Source: Oscheius tipulae (Eukaryota; Nematoda; Chromadorea; Rhabditida; Rhabditidae). From it: 64,000 bases of DNA. The stretch spans positions 5,208,001 to 5,272,000 of the forward strand of contig JASJZH010000005.1 in assembly GCA_037178975.1 (NCBI GenBank), read 5' to 3'. A model generated the notes under the pieces. That model worked only from the letters and a program-made list of their open reading frames with translations, did not search any database and was not told where the DNA came from. Each line of letters starts with the position of its first letter. Positions within the stretch are counted from its first letter, which is position 1. A program made the position numbers and the translations under genes. This document shows positions 35,495 through 47,299 of the stretch, in pieces.

Positions 35495-36996
35495 TTCTGA
35501 AAGATTTCAAGTAAAACCAAGTCAAAACAATGATAAAAGTACCAGAGTTTAGAGACATTCGACGCGTGGGAACGACTCCGGACCAGCTGTGGTCCGAGAG
35601 CCGCGGCTTTACACATTACGCAAAGGGTCAGCATCGATTACCGGTCAGTTTTTAGAGGGTTCAAAGAGATAATTCAGGCACGAAGTCAATGAGAACACTG
35701 AACCAGACTGACCACTGGAGTCAGCTGTCATAAACAGAGATGTCCATAAACATTCGTAGGAGGGAGTAATTAGGGACCGAGCAAGAACGATTAAAAGATC
35801 CTGCAAAGGGTGATGTTTAAACCTGTGAACAAAAGAAGTTCAGTAGTTTCGATTAAAACTAGGAGAGATTCATTGAAGCAAATCAACGCCAGGCCTTTCT
35901 GAACATAAGCTGGATTGGCGAACAAGGGAGGGTGGAAATGTAATTCTATCCTTCGAAGGAGATGTATTAAGGCGGCCTGTGAAACAATATAGATTGCCGA
36001 GACATTATTAGAAACTGCTAGCTGGTACAAGAGAGAAAGTATCAATTAGCTGACGGTTCATGAAAAGGCTGCCTACTTTGTGGATACAGCCGGACCCACA
36101 TCGGATGATTAGCGCGCATTCTGTGCTAAGTCGAGGTGTCGAAACCGGGACATAGAATGACAGAATGTGGCAGTCACTTGTCTCGGCTCCCTTCTTGGGA
36201 TAGATACATTTCAGCAGCCAGAAACCCATTAATTATCCAATTACCTCATGCACCCTGACAGCCTTCTGTCTCTGTCCTTGGCGGAGGTCCGTCCCGAAAT
36301 GGCAAAGGTCTCCTCTCCCCTGTTATCTATTGGCATCGATCCGAATGACTCATTCACCCGGTCTGTGTGCCGCGATTCCAGTCGAATGACAGTTCTATTT
36401 GTTGTCACCTCTTCAAGAGCTATCTGATTCATCCCACTCACCGCCTGTTTTTCATTCTGCAACTACCAGTATTCTCTCGTTACCTAGTAGTTGGGATTAT
36501 TTTTGCTTTAGCGTTATTTTCTTTGGTTCTTATCGGTCGGGTCCTGGAAAAAATGCGGAAGACACCCCCACAAGGAACACTATTGTTGACAGCCGGCATC
36601 TTCTTCCTTTCCCACAATCGCTGGAAATGATCAAGTTTTCGAAATTGTTTGAACGGCTTTATCTTTCCTGCCAATCTGTTGAAACGTATGCAAGTGGAAT
36701 GCCGAAAAAGCTCGCGAACCCAAGCCCCTACTTTACCAACAATTTCTGAGTAAACTAGGGTGGTGCAAAAGCAAAAATCCCGTTCAATACTCATTTGACA
36801 GGCATGCTAAACCGTTTGTTTGCTCAACAGTTTCTTTGACGCACCCTCGGCATCATTTTTCTACGGGACATCAGTTTTGGTGCCAATAAGGCTTTCGACA
36901 TTTTCTCTCTTCTTTTCCGTCCTCGTAAATGCTAGATAGACGGTCTTCCTTCGATTTCAAGCAGTTTCAGAACACTGTTCCCCAAATAAGATCTCT
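35495..36996. other. Divergent intergenic region
   Basis: This is about 1.5 kb between the coiled-coil protein and the OATP transporter, which are transcribed away from each other. No coding or RNA gene is recognised. Confidence 0.5.
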
Positions 36997-39444
36997 ATGG
37001 ATTTGCCGCGTCTGCCGACGCGGCGACCACCACGTTTGACTCTCACACACTTCGTCATTCTGATGATAGTCGTGGTGGCAATCCAGGGAACCTATCTTGG
37101 CTATGTCGTCGGTATCCTCTCTGCATTGGAGCGAAGATTCGGTCTGTCTAGCGAGCTCTCGGGTCTTCTACTTTCCTTGTACGACGTCGGTCACACCATT
37201 GCGATTCTCGTGGTGGGATATTTTGGCTCGACTGGACATCTACCAAGAATTACCGGGATTGGGGTCATCCTCAGTGCCATTGCTATGTTTCTACTGGCAC
37301 TGCCTGTCTGGATCTATGGTCCAAGTACACATGAGGCTGAAATTTTCAACAAGCACAAGGTAAGAAACAGACAAATATATACAAGGGCTGGACCAGAGTG
37401 CCCAGGCAGTACATTAACACTCATTTCATTTCACTTTCCAGGGAGAATACGCTCTCGAGTTCAAATGTGATCGGTACCGAGACACATCCGTGACGGAAGA
37501 CTGTCGGGAAGAAAGAGACGAGCATATGGTAGCCTATACCTTTCTCGCTTTGGGGCAAATTGTGGCCGGAGTCTGTGCAGCCCCGTTCAACACACTTGCC
37601 TATGTCTACGTCGATGCCAACGTTGTCGACAAGAGACAATCTCCGTTCTTTCTCGGTCTCTTGACCAGTACCTATGCTTTCGGTCCGGCTCTGGGATTTG
37701 CATTAGCGGCAGGAACAAACAGAATCTACACAACGTTGGGAGATGCTCCTCCTCATGTTACTCCAAGAGACGATCATTGGGTCGGAGCCTGGTGGCTAGG
37801 TTTTCTGATCTGCGGCTTTATGTATCTGCTATGTGCCGCTCCGTTCTTCTTCTTTCCTAAAAGCTATCGAAAGTACTGTGACTCTGTTCTGCTGCCACCG
37901 GATGTGGAATCAGAGGAACCTAAAACTTGTACAAATTTTCTCGAGTCACTGAAGTGTAAGCTCGATACATGATGTTTCACAATTTTGTTCAGCTTTCCCC
38001 TTGATCCTTTGGGACCTTCTCCGCAATCCTGTCTTCGTCTCAATGGTCTCTGCCTGGGTCTTCGGTTCGTATTTGATCGGTGGCTACCAGACATACCTTC
38101 CCAAATATATCGAAACCCAGTTTGGAAGGAGTGCCAGCGCAGCGGATGTCTTTGCAGGTTAGTAAATGACTTTTCCTGTACAAATAGTTTTCAGGAGTCA
38201 TCTCAATCGGAGCTGTTGCCGCCTCCACAGCTTTGGGAGGATGGCTCCTATCCCGATGGAATGTCTCTCCTCGAAAAGCCATTCTTCTTCTTCTGGGCTC
38301 TTGGGCCCTCATTGTTGTAAATAACTGTTTCAATCAAACTTCTCTCTTTCAGTGTACCTACCTCATCGGAATGCTGTTCGGCTGTAATCAGCCGGAAATT
38401 CTTGGCTTGCAGAAGGAGTTTGAGACCGAAAGGTGGACAAAATACGATGCTTACGACATGGGGTGTTCGTCAAGTTGCCGTTGCTCTTCCGTTTTTCGAT
38501 TTGACCCTGTGAACTTTGACGGACAGAACTACTTCTCACCCTGTCACGCTGGCTGCACGGAATACGATCCAGCAACAGATATCGTCGGTTTTGTTGTGAC
38601 CATATGATACCGGCTGTTTAGTGGTCTTCTTGTGGGTGTGCTATGGAAGGTCCCGTTGAGAAAGGACTCCTTCACAGACGCTGTAACGCAATCTTTGGAT
38701 ACATCCCAGTCATGTTCATTGGTCTCTTCGTGGGAAACCTCTTCTTCATGGTCACCATGATGATCGTCCTCAGGTAGTTGGCCCATAAAACTTGACTTAG
38801 TCTTTTAGGTCTGTCTACGATGACCAGAAGGTGATGGCATTGTCATTAGCTTCCTGCGCAACCAATCTGTTTGGATTCATTCCGGCTCCAATTATTTTTG
38901 GCTGGGTAGTCGATTCCAGCTGTGTTTTGTGGAACAGTCGTTGTGAAGATGGTGAGTTCGCTCTCTGACATACTCATCTTTTCTTTCAGACCGTGGGAAC
39001 TGCGTCGTTTACGACAATTCCAATCTCCGAATCGTCTTCCATTCGGTGAATGCGGCCTTCCAAACCTTGGCTGTGATCTTGGTAGCCGTTTGCTATTTCA
39101 TCTCTCGAAAAGTCAAACTGCCGGAAGAAGAAGAGTACGATGAGGAGCCACCGCTAGAACTACAGCCCATAAAACCTCCTCCCCATCACGATTACTTCGA
39201 AGGACACGGGGTACATACCCTTGATCACGATCTCCATCATCCCAAAACGTCTACTCCGAAAAAGCCTCATGACTATGTGAACATCTCGGAGACTAGCGTA
39301 GTTCCTGTCAGAGATCGAGAATACGTCAACGTCCACAATCCTTCAGAAAACCCGGACCTTAGACATGACTATGTCAATGTCAGAAGTGAGAGTCCGCCAA
39401 GGGAACGGCCTCCCCTGAAAGGTCCTAAAGTCACTGAACTCTGA
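36997..39444 (+). CDS. Organic anion transporting polypeptide (OATP/SLCO family)
   Basis: This multi-exon gene encodes a 12-helix uptake transporter of the major facilitator superfamily. It starts MDLPRLPTRRPPRL, then TM1 (FVILMIVVVAIQGTYLGY). The OATP signature is present as DDHWVGAWWLGFLICG. Other family blocks are AAPFNTLAYVYVDANV, GLLTSTYAFGPALGFAL, LIGGYQTYLPKYIETQFG and VISIGAVAASTALGGWL. The large extracellular loop between TM9 and TM10 keeps the Kazal-like cysteines (MGCSSSCRC, SPCHAGC, SSCGCA). After the last helix (AVILVAVCYFI) comes a cytoplasmic tail of about 110 residues with three tyrosine motifs: DYVNIS, EYVNVH and DYVNVR. The introns near 38590 and 38776 are short. The substrate cannot be predicted. 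Confidence 0.92.
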
Positions 39445-41207
39445 ATCTTATGTACTTCTTACACAGTGATCTCAATGTGCAGTGCATCTGCTAATAAAAA
39501 TAAATTTCTTAAAATATTCCAAAGAGCAGATTCCTTGGAAACCCTCTCCCACCCAGCACTGAGCAGCCAAGCGTACGTTCTGCACCGGAAATTTCTATTT
39601 TGACTCGGGATGACAACATCTGAGTCGGATATGCAAAAGAGCACATGGGAGTGTGGTGTGTGAGAAGCGAGGGTGGGAAAGTTTGTTTTTGTTTTGACTC
39701 TTTAAGTATTTCGAAGATTCTCTCACTTCATCAGCTTCGAGATTAAAAACTTTGTGCTCTTACAGCAGAGAACAAATGTCTCTGTTCGGAGCAAAAAACA
39801 TTGCAAATCAGTCTGAAAAGGAACTGGAAAGCAAAATATATACTTATCCCATCACCGCCTTCGAAATGTTCACTCCAAGAAGCCCCCACGCAAAACCATC
39901 GTCATCATATCTTTTTACTCTTAGAATAGCCATGCGTCTATTTTGGATGCTCTCGTGGGCAGACTCCCCCGAGCATATTTCAGATTGTTAAGAGTGCCCT
40001 TAAAATGGTTCCGGACAACAAACAGCTCTTGATGACCATTTGAGAGTTCAGCTTTTTGGATTTGGGATAGTGTTGGTGGCTTCAAACAAGCTTCGACCAG
40101 GATATTACAGAAGTGTTTGAGCTAAGCTGGATATTTCTTAGCCTATCAATGTTCTGCAAAGTTTTAGAGCGGATTAAGTTGCAGAACGCCGCTGCTCTAG
40201 AAGAGGTGTCTTGGATCCGAAATGTCAGCCAATTGAGGTGCAGCACCTGAATGAGTACAGTAGTTGAAGCACATAGTACTCTCTAGTACTCTCTGGTATC
40301 ATAACTAATCCACTCTGAATCATAGTATATACGATTCAAGTAAAGACTGAACACAACTTTTTGTGTCACAATAGCCCACACTTCCCCCGCTACTCACTCT
40401 TCCCCATTGGAAATATGTGTTGCGGAAGGATCAGTGTCTAGAAATTAAGAATAGTCTCGAGAGTCCCACGCAAACAGAATCGCGTAGGAGATATCTCGTG
40501 GATTTAGGCTGTGTGGCCGGAAGCAAGCCAAGTTTTGAAAACTGGATCAAGGATTAGGGTGCAAAAGTACGGGAACAACAGGAGGGAAACAGGAAACGAC
40601 GTGAGATTGGAAGGCATACTTTCTGGAGTGACTTTTATCTTTTATTTGGAAACAGAGACAGCAAGATAGTAATTATTATAGATACTTCTATGATACATCA
40701 ATCAGTCAAAGTTTTTGAAAGTAATTACTATTTCCAAAAACTATTTATGTTACAGTATCTGTTAACTGGAAACATAGCTTCAGTACAATTAATTACTCTA
40801 GCTAGAAGCCATAAAGAATTACTGTGTTTTGTAAATTGCGGAAAATTTTCGCATGTGTCAAATACAGTAATCCCGTTATGTCCTCAATTTTTTGTCAGAG
40901 ACTGAAACACAAAACGGATTTTCACATGTAGCTAGTTTGTAATTTGCCAAAGATGTCTGGAAACAGTTCTATTCCGGTCCCCTCCGTGCTCTTACCCTCT
41001 GACAATCTGTTTTTGTTTTTGACGTGCGAACAGTACAGTTCCTAAATTTAGACAACCTATACTAGTACGTCTACTATACTAGAGGCCGTTTCCCATACCT
41101 TCTCAGTTTTGGATTAAAATGGATAAGCTCTTGCCTCTCTCCTCGAAAAGGGGCGGGCAGGTTTCTACTGAGATCCGACCGCCATTTCTAGTGTCTTGAC
41201 TCTCCGA
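39445..41207. other. Intergenic stretch
   Basis: No convincing gene is visible in this 1.76 kb. It is AT-rich, especially around 40650-40800, and likely holds the promoter of the peptide-precursor gene. Confidence 0.5.
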
Positions 41208-43396
41208 ATGAGGACCGCCTACACCATGCTCTCCCTTGTTCTTTTATTTCTACTCTCGGTTTATGGACAAGCATATAAGGTGAGTTGACTCTTGGTTCTT
41301 CGTACTACTCATCCCTTTTCCGTTTCTTATATTAGAGACATAAGTGGCTGTTCGCACACGCTGGCTGGCCAAGCCAAAATTGAAATTCGTCCTAGGGGAA
41401 ACCTTTTGAGTAGGCTATGAGAGTCTCGTTTGAGAGTCTAGTATAGTTCCTGAAGAGTTTGTAGTCTTGACAAGAGACGGCTACGTTCAGCCAGAGCTCA
41501 TTGGGAAAGAAATCTCGAGCTATCGGGATGCCTCTAGACAAGATCAGTGGCTACTCGTCATTCAAACGATTGAGTACGGTAGTTGAAGTACAGGTGTTCC
41601 GTAGGCACTCCTATTCGATTAGGTCCTGTAATACAGAAATCTGAAAGTTAGGAACGGTATTAGTACATAGAACCAAACCAGGTTCATTTTCCAAAGTGCT
41701 GCCTTAGAAGTTGTGTCATCTTCCTTTTCCCAATTCGTCATCCCAGACGATAACACAGGAGAAAACACGAAGTTTTGACGGCAATCATGCGCGAGATATC
41801 ATTGTCCTCTAGTGCCTCCACAGACCATCCAAAACAACAACACAGACTTGTGACAGACCAAAATCTGCCGCACGTGGACTTTTATAAATTCCGTACCTAA
41901 ATCTGCTTGTAACCAAAATTTAAACAGCCACGAAAAACACTGTTGGACACAAACTTGTTTGCTCATCTTAGCGATGGGTCGAGTCTGTAACTTTTTTTTT
42001 CGATTAACGAGCAGATCCAAAGTGGTCGAGAATCTTTAACTTCCTCACCACTATACTGTTTTCAGCTTTTGAGTTCCCATTTTTAGCCTTTCAAAGGTAG
42101 TTCCCGCAGAAGTATACTTTGTTATGAATCACTACCCTGCACTAATTAAAATGGAGCAAACTCGAATAGTGTTATTGAAGGGCTGTCTAGCCCTTCTTAC
42201 TAAGCGAACCCACTCAAGAGAGCGGGTCATGCGTAAATATCCACACCCTCTCATGATTCGAAATACGTGGATATTGGCACCTATATGGGTTGGTTCCTCA
42301 AGAAGACAAGAGGGCGGATGACGCGGCATCTTTCAGAAAATTTAGTCCGTACGCGTCAAAACTATTTAGTTGTGACTAATGGGAATTGAGCTCATCTTTG
42401 CGATCCTCGAAATGGATCACAGGGATTTCCACTCGCCAAAGACGGGAAAAGCTGGTTGCACTTCTTAAACACTCATTTGAATATTGAAACGAGTATTATG
42501 CAGACTCTTACGAGCGATCTCGAATTTTTGGCTGAAGAGAGAAGAGATAGGCCGCCGAACAGTTGGATACGTTTTACGGTTTTCTCCTGCTTCTTTGAAA
42601 GACCTTACAACCTTGACTCCTTCTGCCCTTGCTCGCTTCTGCCTGCTTTCACACCAATAGGCCATTAAAGCTGTCACCTTTAGATTTGTTAGATTCACAT
42701 GGCCGGGTTGAAATGTCAGTCAGTGAATTATCAGAAAAGGCTGATGGGAGTACTAGGGGGAGAATTTCGTACACGTATAGGATGAGATCAAAATTGAAAC
42801 ACGAGTTTTTCTTCTTCTTTCGATCTGGTAAACAATCACGCATTTGTAAGAGGATCTACGAGAATAGCTCTGAAATTCTGAAAACGCGAAAATGAACCCT
42901 CACTCGTCTTCTCGCTGACTCTTTCCCGGAACTGTACAATTCCTTCCGTCAGAAATAGGCTCAGTATGACTTTCCCCCTAAATCCGAAAATCCTAATCGG
43001 TAGTTGATCATCCGAATGTGTAACTAATCTTGTATAGAATCCCCCCACCCTCACAGACTAAGTCTTCGGCTGCTAATTAGAATCGAATTCAGGTGGCGAT
43101 TCCACGAAGCCTACTTTATGGAGAAGAGGATGACGGTGCCTACGACATGGGAGAACATATTGCCGTGATTAGGAAACGCTCCTTCGATGATGTAAAACGC
43201 GGTGGCGACCGATGGATGGCCACAGTGCCGAGGAGTGGTTTGATGGTCGGAGGACGAGGCTGGATGCCCGGTTTCAGATCTGTAAGTCTTTAGAAATTCA
43301 AACCCTAGGGCCCGATTTACCAACCCTTTTTTCTTTTTGAAGCATTTATATTATAATTTTCAGTCGAACCGATGGTGGGAAGATGCATCCTACTAG
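41208..43396 (+). CDS. Putative small secreted peptide precursor (neuropeptide-like)
   Basis: Three exons with consensus splice sites give a protein of about 100 residues. Exon 1 (41208-41279) encodes a signal peptide, MRTAYTMLSLVLLFLLSVYG, ending QAYK before a gtgagt donor. Exon 2 starts at 43093 after a tcag acceptor in the matching phase and contains the dibasic sites IRKRSFDDVKRGGDRW. Exon 3 ends RWWEDASY. A signal peptide, small size and repeated KR sites are the pattern of a prohormone. Cleavage would release SFDDV and a longer Gly/Trp/Met-rich peptide. I match it to no known nematode peptide family. The 1.8 kb first intron is far longer than the others in the window. Confidence 0.55.
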
Positions 43397-43506
43397 TGCA
43401 CCAACCATCCACTTCCAACAACAAACAGCCTTCGTCACCAATATCCCTTCTTAAAAATTATTTCTCCCGATCTCTTAAATTTGCGCTGAATGTGTGTGTG
43501 TGTTTT

Positions 43507-43512
43507 AATAAA
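43507..43512 (+). terminator. Polyadenylation signal AATAAA
   Basis: A canonical hexamer 110 bp after the stop of the peptide-precursor gene, following a short (GT)n run. Confidence 0.5.
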
Positions 43513-43902
43513 CCTCCGCTTGTTTTCACACTATTTCAAAGGGATCAAGCGATGCATTACCACCCGAAAAAGAATTGCAGGGTCGACTAATGGAGAGGAT
43601 ATGGGAAAGTCACAGGAAGATTTATGGGATTTTAAACAAAAAGAAGGACTGGGTAAATAGAGTGATGGGATTAGAGAGTTGCAGCAGCTTTCAGTCCTTG
43701 AACTATTTGTTGATCTTTCGAGGGGTCTACCAACATTGAATGCTACCGCAGTGACTACTGAAATTCAACGTTTCAACCTTGTTCAATCTTCTTTTATTCA
43801 AATAAGTTTCACTGACAAAATGAGCTCTATCAATCATCTAAGAGACACAGAATAATGGCAAGAGAAGTAACCGTAAATTGAGCGAAACTATCTACAAATG
43901 TA

Positions 43903-45130
43903 CTACTGTAGAAGGAAGGCATGATGAAGAATTTCAGCAGCACTGACTCGGAGCACATTGTTCGGCTCCATGACCCTGAAAGTAATGATATGCGTATGTC
44001 AGATAGATAGATTACCTATTCATCAGATCGATGAACTGGTAGTCCATTTCCAGAAATTGCCCATTTTCCTGATTGTAGCCAAAGTTTTTGAGGTCTTCCA
44101 GTCGATGAATGGCCATCTCGCGGCAGTCCTTCTCGAATCGGACCCCTTGAAGACGTAACTCGATGTCGGTCAGAGGACGAACAGTCGATCTGGACGCTTT
44201 GAGGTACCTACGATGTTCAGAGCCGTTCAAGTAGTTGCTAGGAGGGTTGAGAAGCTCGCAGTGGAATCTGAAAGTTAGTCTTAGTTTTCACATTAGCGAG
44301 AGCGTGAATTTAAGACGGTTTGCCAAAATATACCAAGTTACAAGTGACTTACTGGCTCAGCTGGAAGACAGTATTGGCTGGGAAGAGCTGACATCCAGTG
44401 TAGATTTCGGCCAGAACACATCCCAGACTCCAGACATCAATTTTCTCGTTGAGCTCGATACCGAGATATACTTCCGGAGATCTGAAACAATGCTCAACAA
44501 AAATCATTATGATCAGGTACCGAAACATCAAGGGCATTAGATTATTCTTTCCGGTATATTTGACCAGCTGCTTTGTGTGCATAGCGTTTCCGAAGTCACA
44601 GAGCTTCGATACACCACCACGATGTCGAGGGAGAAGAATGTTTGTCGGTTTGATGTCAGTATGAACGATTCCAATGGAATGGAGATGTGCAATCGCTGTG
44701 AAGATTTGCAATCCAAAGGTTGAGACAACTCCTGTCGGCTGTGCCTTCTTCTTTAGCAGCAGTTCTTCTAAAGTGACATCCATCAGCTCAAAAAAGAGCA
44801 AATGATCAGTTCCGTATTGAGCTGAGCCGTAGTAGTCGACAATGAACTTGTTATTGCCTGATTTGACAATCTCGTCGAGAATCTTCTCCTGGAAGAGATG
44901 TTAGAGGCATTTATAAGTAGACTTGCCTCTTTGAGAGCATACACTCGTTTGGTCGAATCCATGAAGTCTTGAACTTTCATGGCCATCTTTGAGTTGTCCT
45001 CATTCTGTACCCGAAAGACCTTCCCGAAGACACCCTGTCCAAGCTTCCGCACAATGAAAATTGGTTTGTGGGCAATTCTTATTGTGGCTTCTTCAGCGAT
45101 CTGAAAGTTTTCGGTCTCTGCCAGAGCCAT
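43903..45130 (-). CDS. DYRK/HIPK-like protein kinase (CMGC group)
   Basis: This multi-exon gene encodes little more than a kinase domain, starting MALAETENFQIAEE. The glycine loop is LGQGVFGKVF and the ATP-anchoring Lys is in MAMKVQDF. The catalytic loop is HTDIKPTNILL with Asp, Lys and Asn present, and the metal-binding motif is CDFGNA. The sequence RSPEVYLGIEL followed by KIDVWSLGCVLAEIYTG points to the DYRK/HIPK branch of CMGC kinases. A CMGC-type insert and a C-lobe ending VSAAEILHHAFLLQ complete it. The activation loop (KYTGKNNLMPLMFRSPEV) lacks the Y-x-Y pair that DYRKs autophosphorylate. At about 350 residues it has no long flanking regions, like many nematode-specific kinase expansions. 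Confidence 0.85.
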
Positions 45131-45215
45131 GTCAAGTCTAATGAAATTCAAGCAATTTGTTGGAATCTCTACTAAACTCGAATCAGACTAAGCGACACTA
45201 AGGCTGTGGAGAACT

Positions 45216-45464
45216 CTAACTGATTGACACTCTCTCTAAGAAACGGAACGTTCTCTGCAGTCTATCACTTACCGGAACATACTCTTCATCCTCCGACTCT
45301 TCCGATTCAGTAGCCGAACCTGACAGGTAGGCAACTTTCATTGGTGTCTCTTCCTTCTTCGGTTTCGACGGTCCCGGCTCGATAATCTCACAGGAAGAGG
45401 TATCCAGATCATCGTCCAAAGTGATAACCGGAGGAACTGCATGAACAACTTGTACAGCCATCAT
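45216..45464 (-). CDS. Short acidic ORF with a SUMO-interaction-like motif
   Basis: The frame starts with a double ATG (MMAVQVVHAVPP) and codes for an acidic, Ser-rich peptide with VITLDDDLDTSSCEII and ATESEESEDEEYVP. After VP there is a gtaagt donor, so the frame beyond (SDRLQRTFRF) may be intron. It sits about 90 bp upstream of the kinase start on the same strand and may be the first exon of that gene: a splice to 45170, joining in frame to FIRLDMALAE, is possible but needs a weak acceptor. The hydrophobic core VITL followed by acids resembles a SUMO-interaction motif. It could also be a separate small protein. Confidence 0.4.
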   Translation of the reverse strand: MMAVQVVHAVPPVITLDDDLDTSSCEIIEPGPSKPKKEETPMKVAYLSGSATESEESEDEEYVPVSDRLQRTFRFLERVSIS

Positions 45465-45980
45465 TTTCTAAAGAAAAATTAGGTTAGAAGGCTATGTACA
45501 AATCAATAAGTTGGTCTAAAAATTGTGTATGGGATCAAAAGCATGTAAGTCAATACGGATCGACCGCGCCCTTACAGCTAGTATTTCCGAACGGCTCTTA
45601 ATTTTCTGCCAATACTGAAACACAAAAAAGCTAAAAGTCTACAAAGTTTCTGTCAATCATTTATTGGAGGCTTTTGCTTCGTCAAGTTATGGAAAGAGGA
45701 AATTAGGAAGAGGAGGGACAGTTTCGCTTCTTTAGCTGACAGAGAAACAAATCTTTGTCGAGATATATCGACTTAGCTGAGGCTCTTTCCAATTGATGAC
45801 GCTACTAAGATTCTCATGTGGGAGAGTGGCCATCTGATACCATAAACAGTTTTTGCCCCGATTAGAAAATGGATGGATGTTTCCGTCTCGAGTGATACAA
45901 ATTCGAAAAAGAAGATCTCCTCCTAAGCTGCTTCCACGGGTACAAGATCTGGGATCTGCATCGGTAGCAGTACTTTCATT
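45465..45980. other. Non-coding stretch
   Basis: Nothing recognisable. It lies between the 3' end of the membrane-protein locus and the acidic ORF, both on the minus strand. Confidence 0.4.
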
Positions 45981-47160
45981 TTAGGGTTCATTCTCAAAGG
46001 TCAAAGGAACGGCTCTAAAGCAAGACCTGTTTAGGACGGTGAAGGTATGAGTATCTTCAGGAATCTGAATGGAACTGAGGAACAAAACGTAGTGTAGTCC
46101 GAAACAGCCTTCGTCATCAGAGAGGAAAAACAAAGGGAGATCTAGTTGGGAAAGTTCACATTTTGCTTTTTTCGCAGACTCCCCGTGACTCAACCGCGCC
46201 GATCAGATGGTTCCAGGATTTTAGACTGCCCCTTTAGCGAAGAAATCGATATCAACAAAAATTTTGTGGCATGTGCTTACCTTTACCGAAGTCCAAGGGA
46301 TACAGCCGAATATTAGCGACATTTCCTGGAAACTTTCGAAGGTGAACGCCTCAAAATATTGCCTGAAAAGCGACCGGCTACGCTTTGAGTCAGTAATATT
46401 TCATCACTCTCACTTTTTGGAAATAAGATGACGTAGGTATCCGATCTATTTGGGAGAAAGATAGGAACATCTGTGAGAAGAGAAGTCTACTTACCTCACA
46501 AGGTTGCTAACCCAATATAGGAAATCTCGAGGGCGTGCATGGAATTGTGCAATTCTGTCAGCAACATTTCTGGGCTGATCCGGTTGCGACAAAGCAATCC
46601 ACCTCTTCCATTTGATGACGATTAAATACGGAATTAGGATATATGTGTAGTCAAAGCTGGAAGAGCACACACTTGACAGGAATCTGAAGGATTCCGAGGG
46701 GAGTTTGCGACAGATTCGAGAAAACTGTGACCATGGGGACAATGTTAGTAGAATTTCGTTTATTTCTAGCCAAGACGATAGTTTTTTGGCATCTACTGCT
46801 TGTTTCAAGCAACAGTAGAGGCCTCCTAAGATGAACAGGGAGAAACTCCATAGCCAACATGATAGAACACTGAAAACGTTGTTGGCGATATCGGCGGGAG
46901 GCTTGATTCCAGAGTGCACATAAAGACTTCTGGCGATTCGTAGGAACATCACGACCAATCTGTGATGTCTTGGACAGTTGACATCGTAGGAAATGCCAAC
47001 CAAGGAGTCAGAAAGAGGCACGAAGGAGGATCGCTTGATGATGTAAGCGACTGATGGAAGTCTGGAAACTAATGGACACAATCTATCTCTCTATGCCGCT
47101 TACGTGAAATTCTCGTCAATTCGCCCAAGATGCAGAGAACGAAGTTGACCTCTTCCAGTT
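45981..47160 (-). CDS. Unrecognised multi-exon membrane protein
   Basis: A run of exons on the minus strand contains IIKRSSFVPLSDSLV, ISYDVNCPRHHRLVVMFLRI and ANNVFSVLSCWLWSFSLFI followed by LGGLYCCLK. Then come a hydrophobic segment YTYILIPYLIVIKW, DVPIFLPNRSDTYVILFP, a QYFEAFTFESFQEM exon and a last exon with LPLFFLSDDEGCFGLHY ending ENEP at 45981. Splice sites of the gtaagt/ttttcag type separate several of these. At least two transmembrane helices are likely. I recognise no family and the 5' end is not fixed; an exon with LKKLEEVNFVLCILGEL at about 47105-47165 probably precedes it. The exon order is plausible but the exact joins are uncertain. Confidence 0.45.
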
Positions 47161-47299
47161 TTTGAGCATTAGTTAGCTTCCTTTGTTTTTCTCCTTCCTC
47201 ACACGTTGCCTTTGCTTGAATGTTCCGTATTTCAGGAACTTCTTTGTCTTCATAACATTGAATTTTATATTCTTAGCATTCCTTGTTGTAATGTATATT

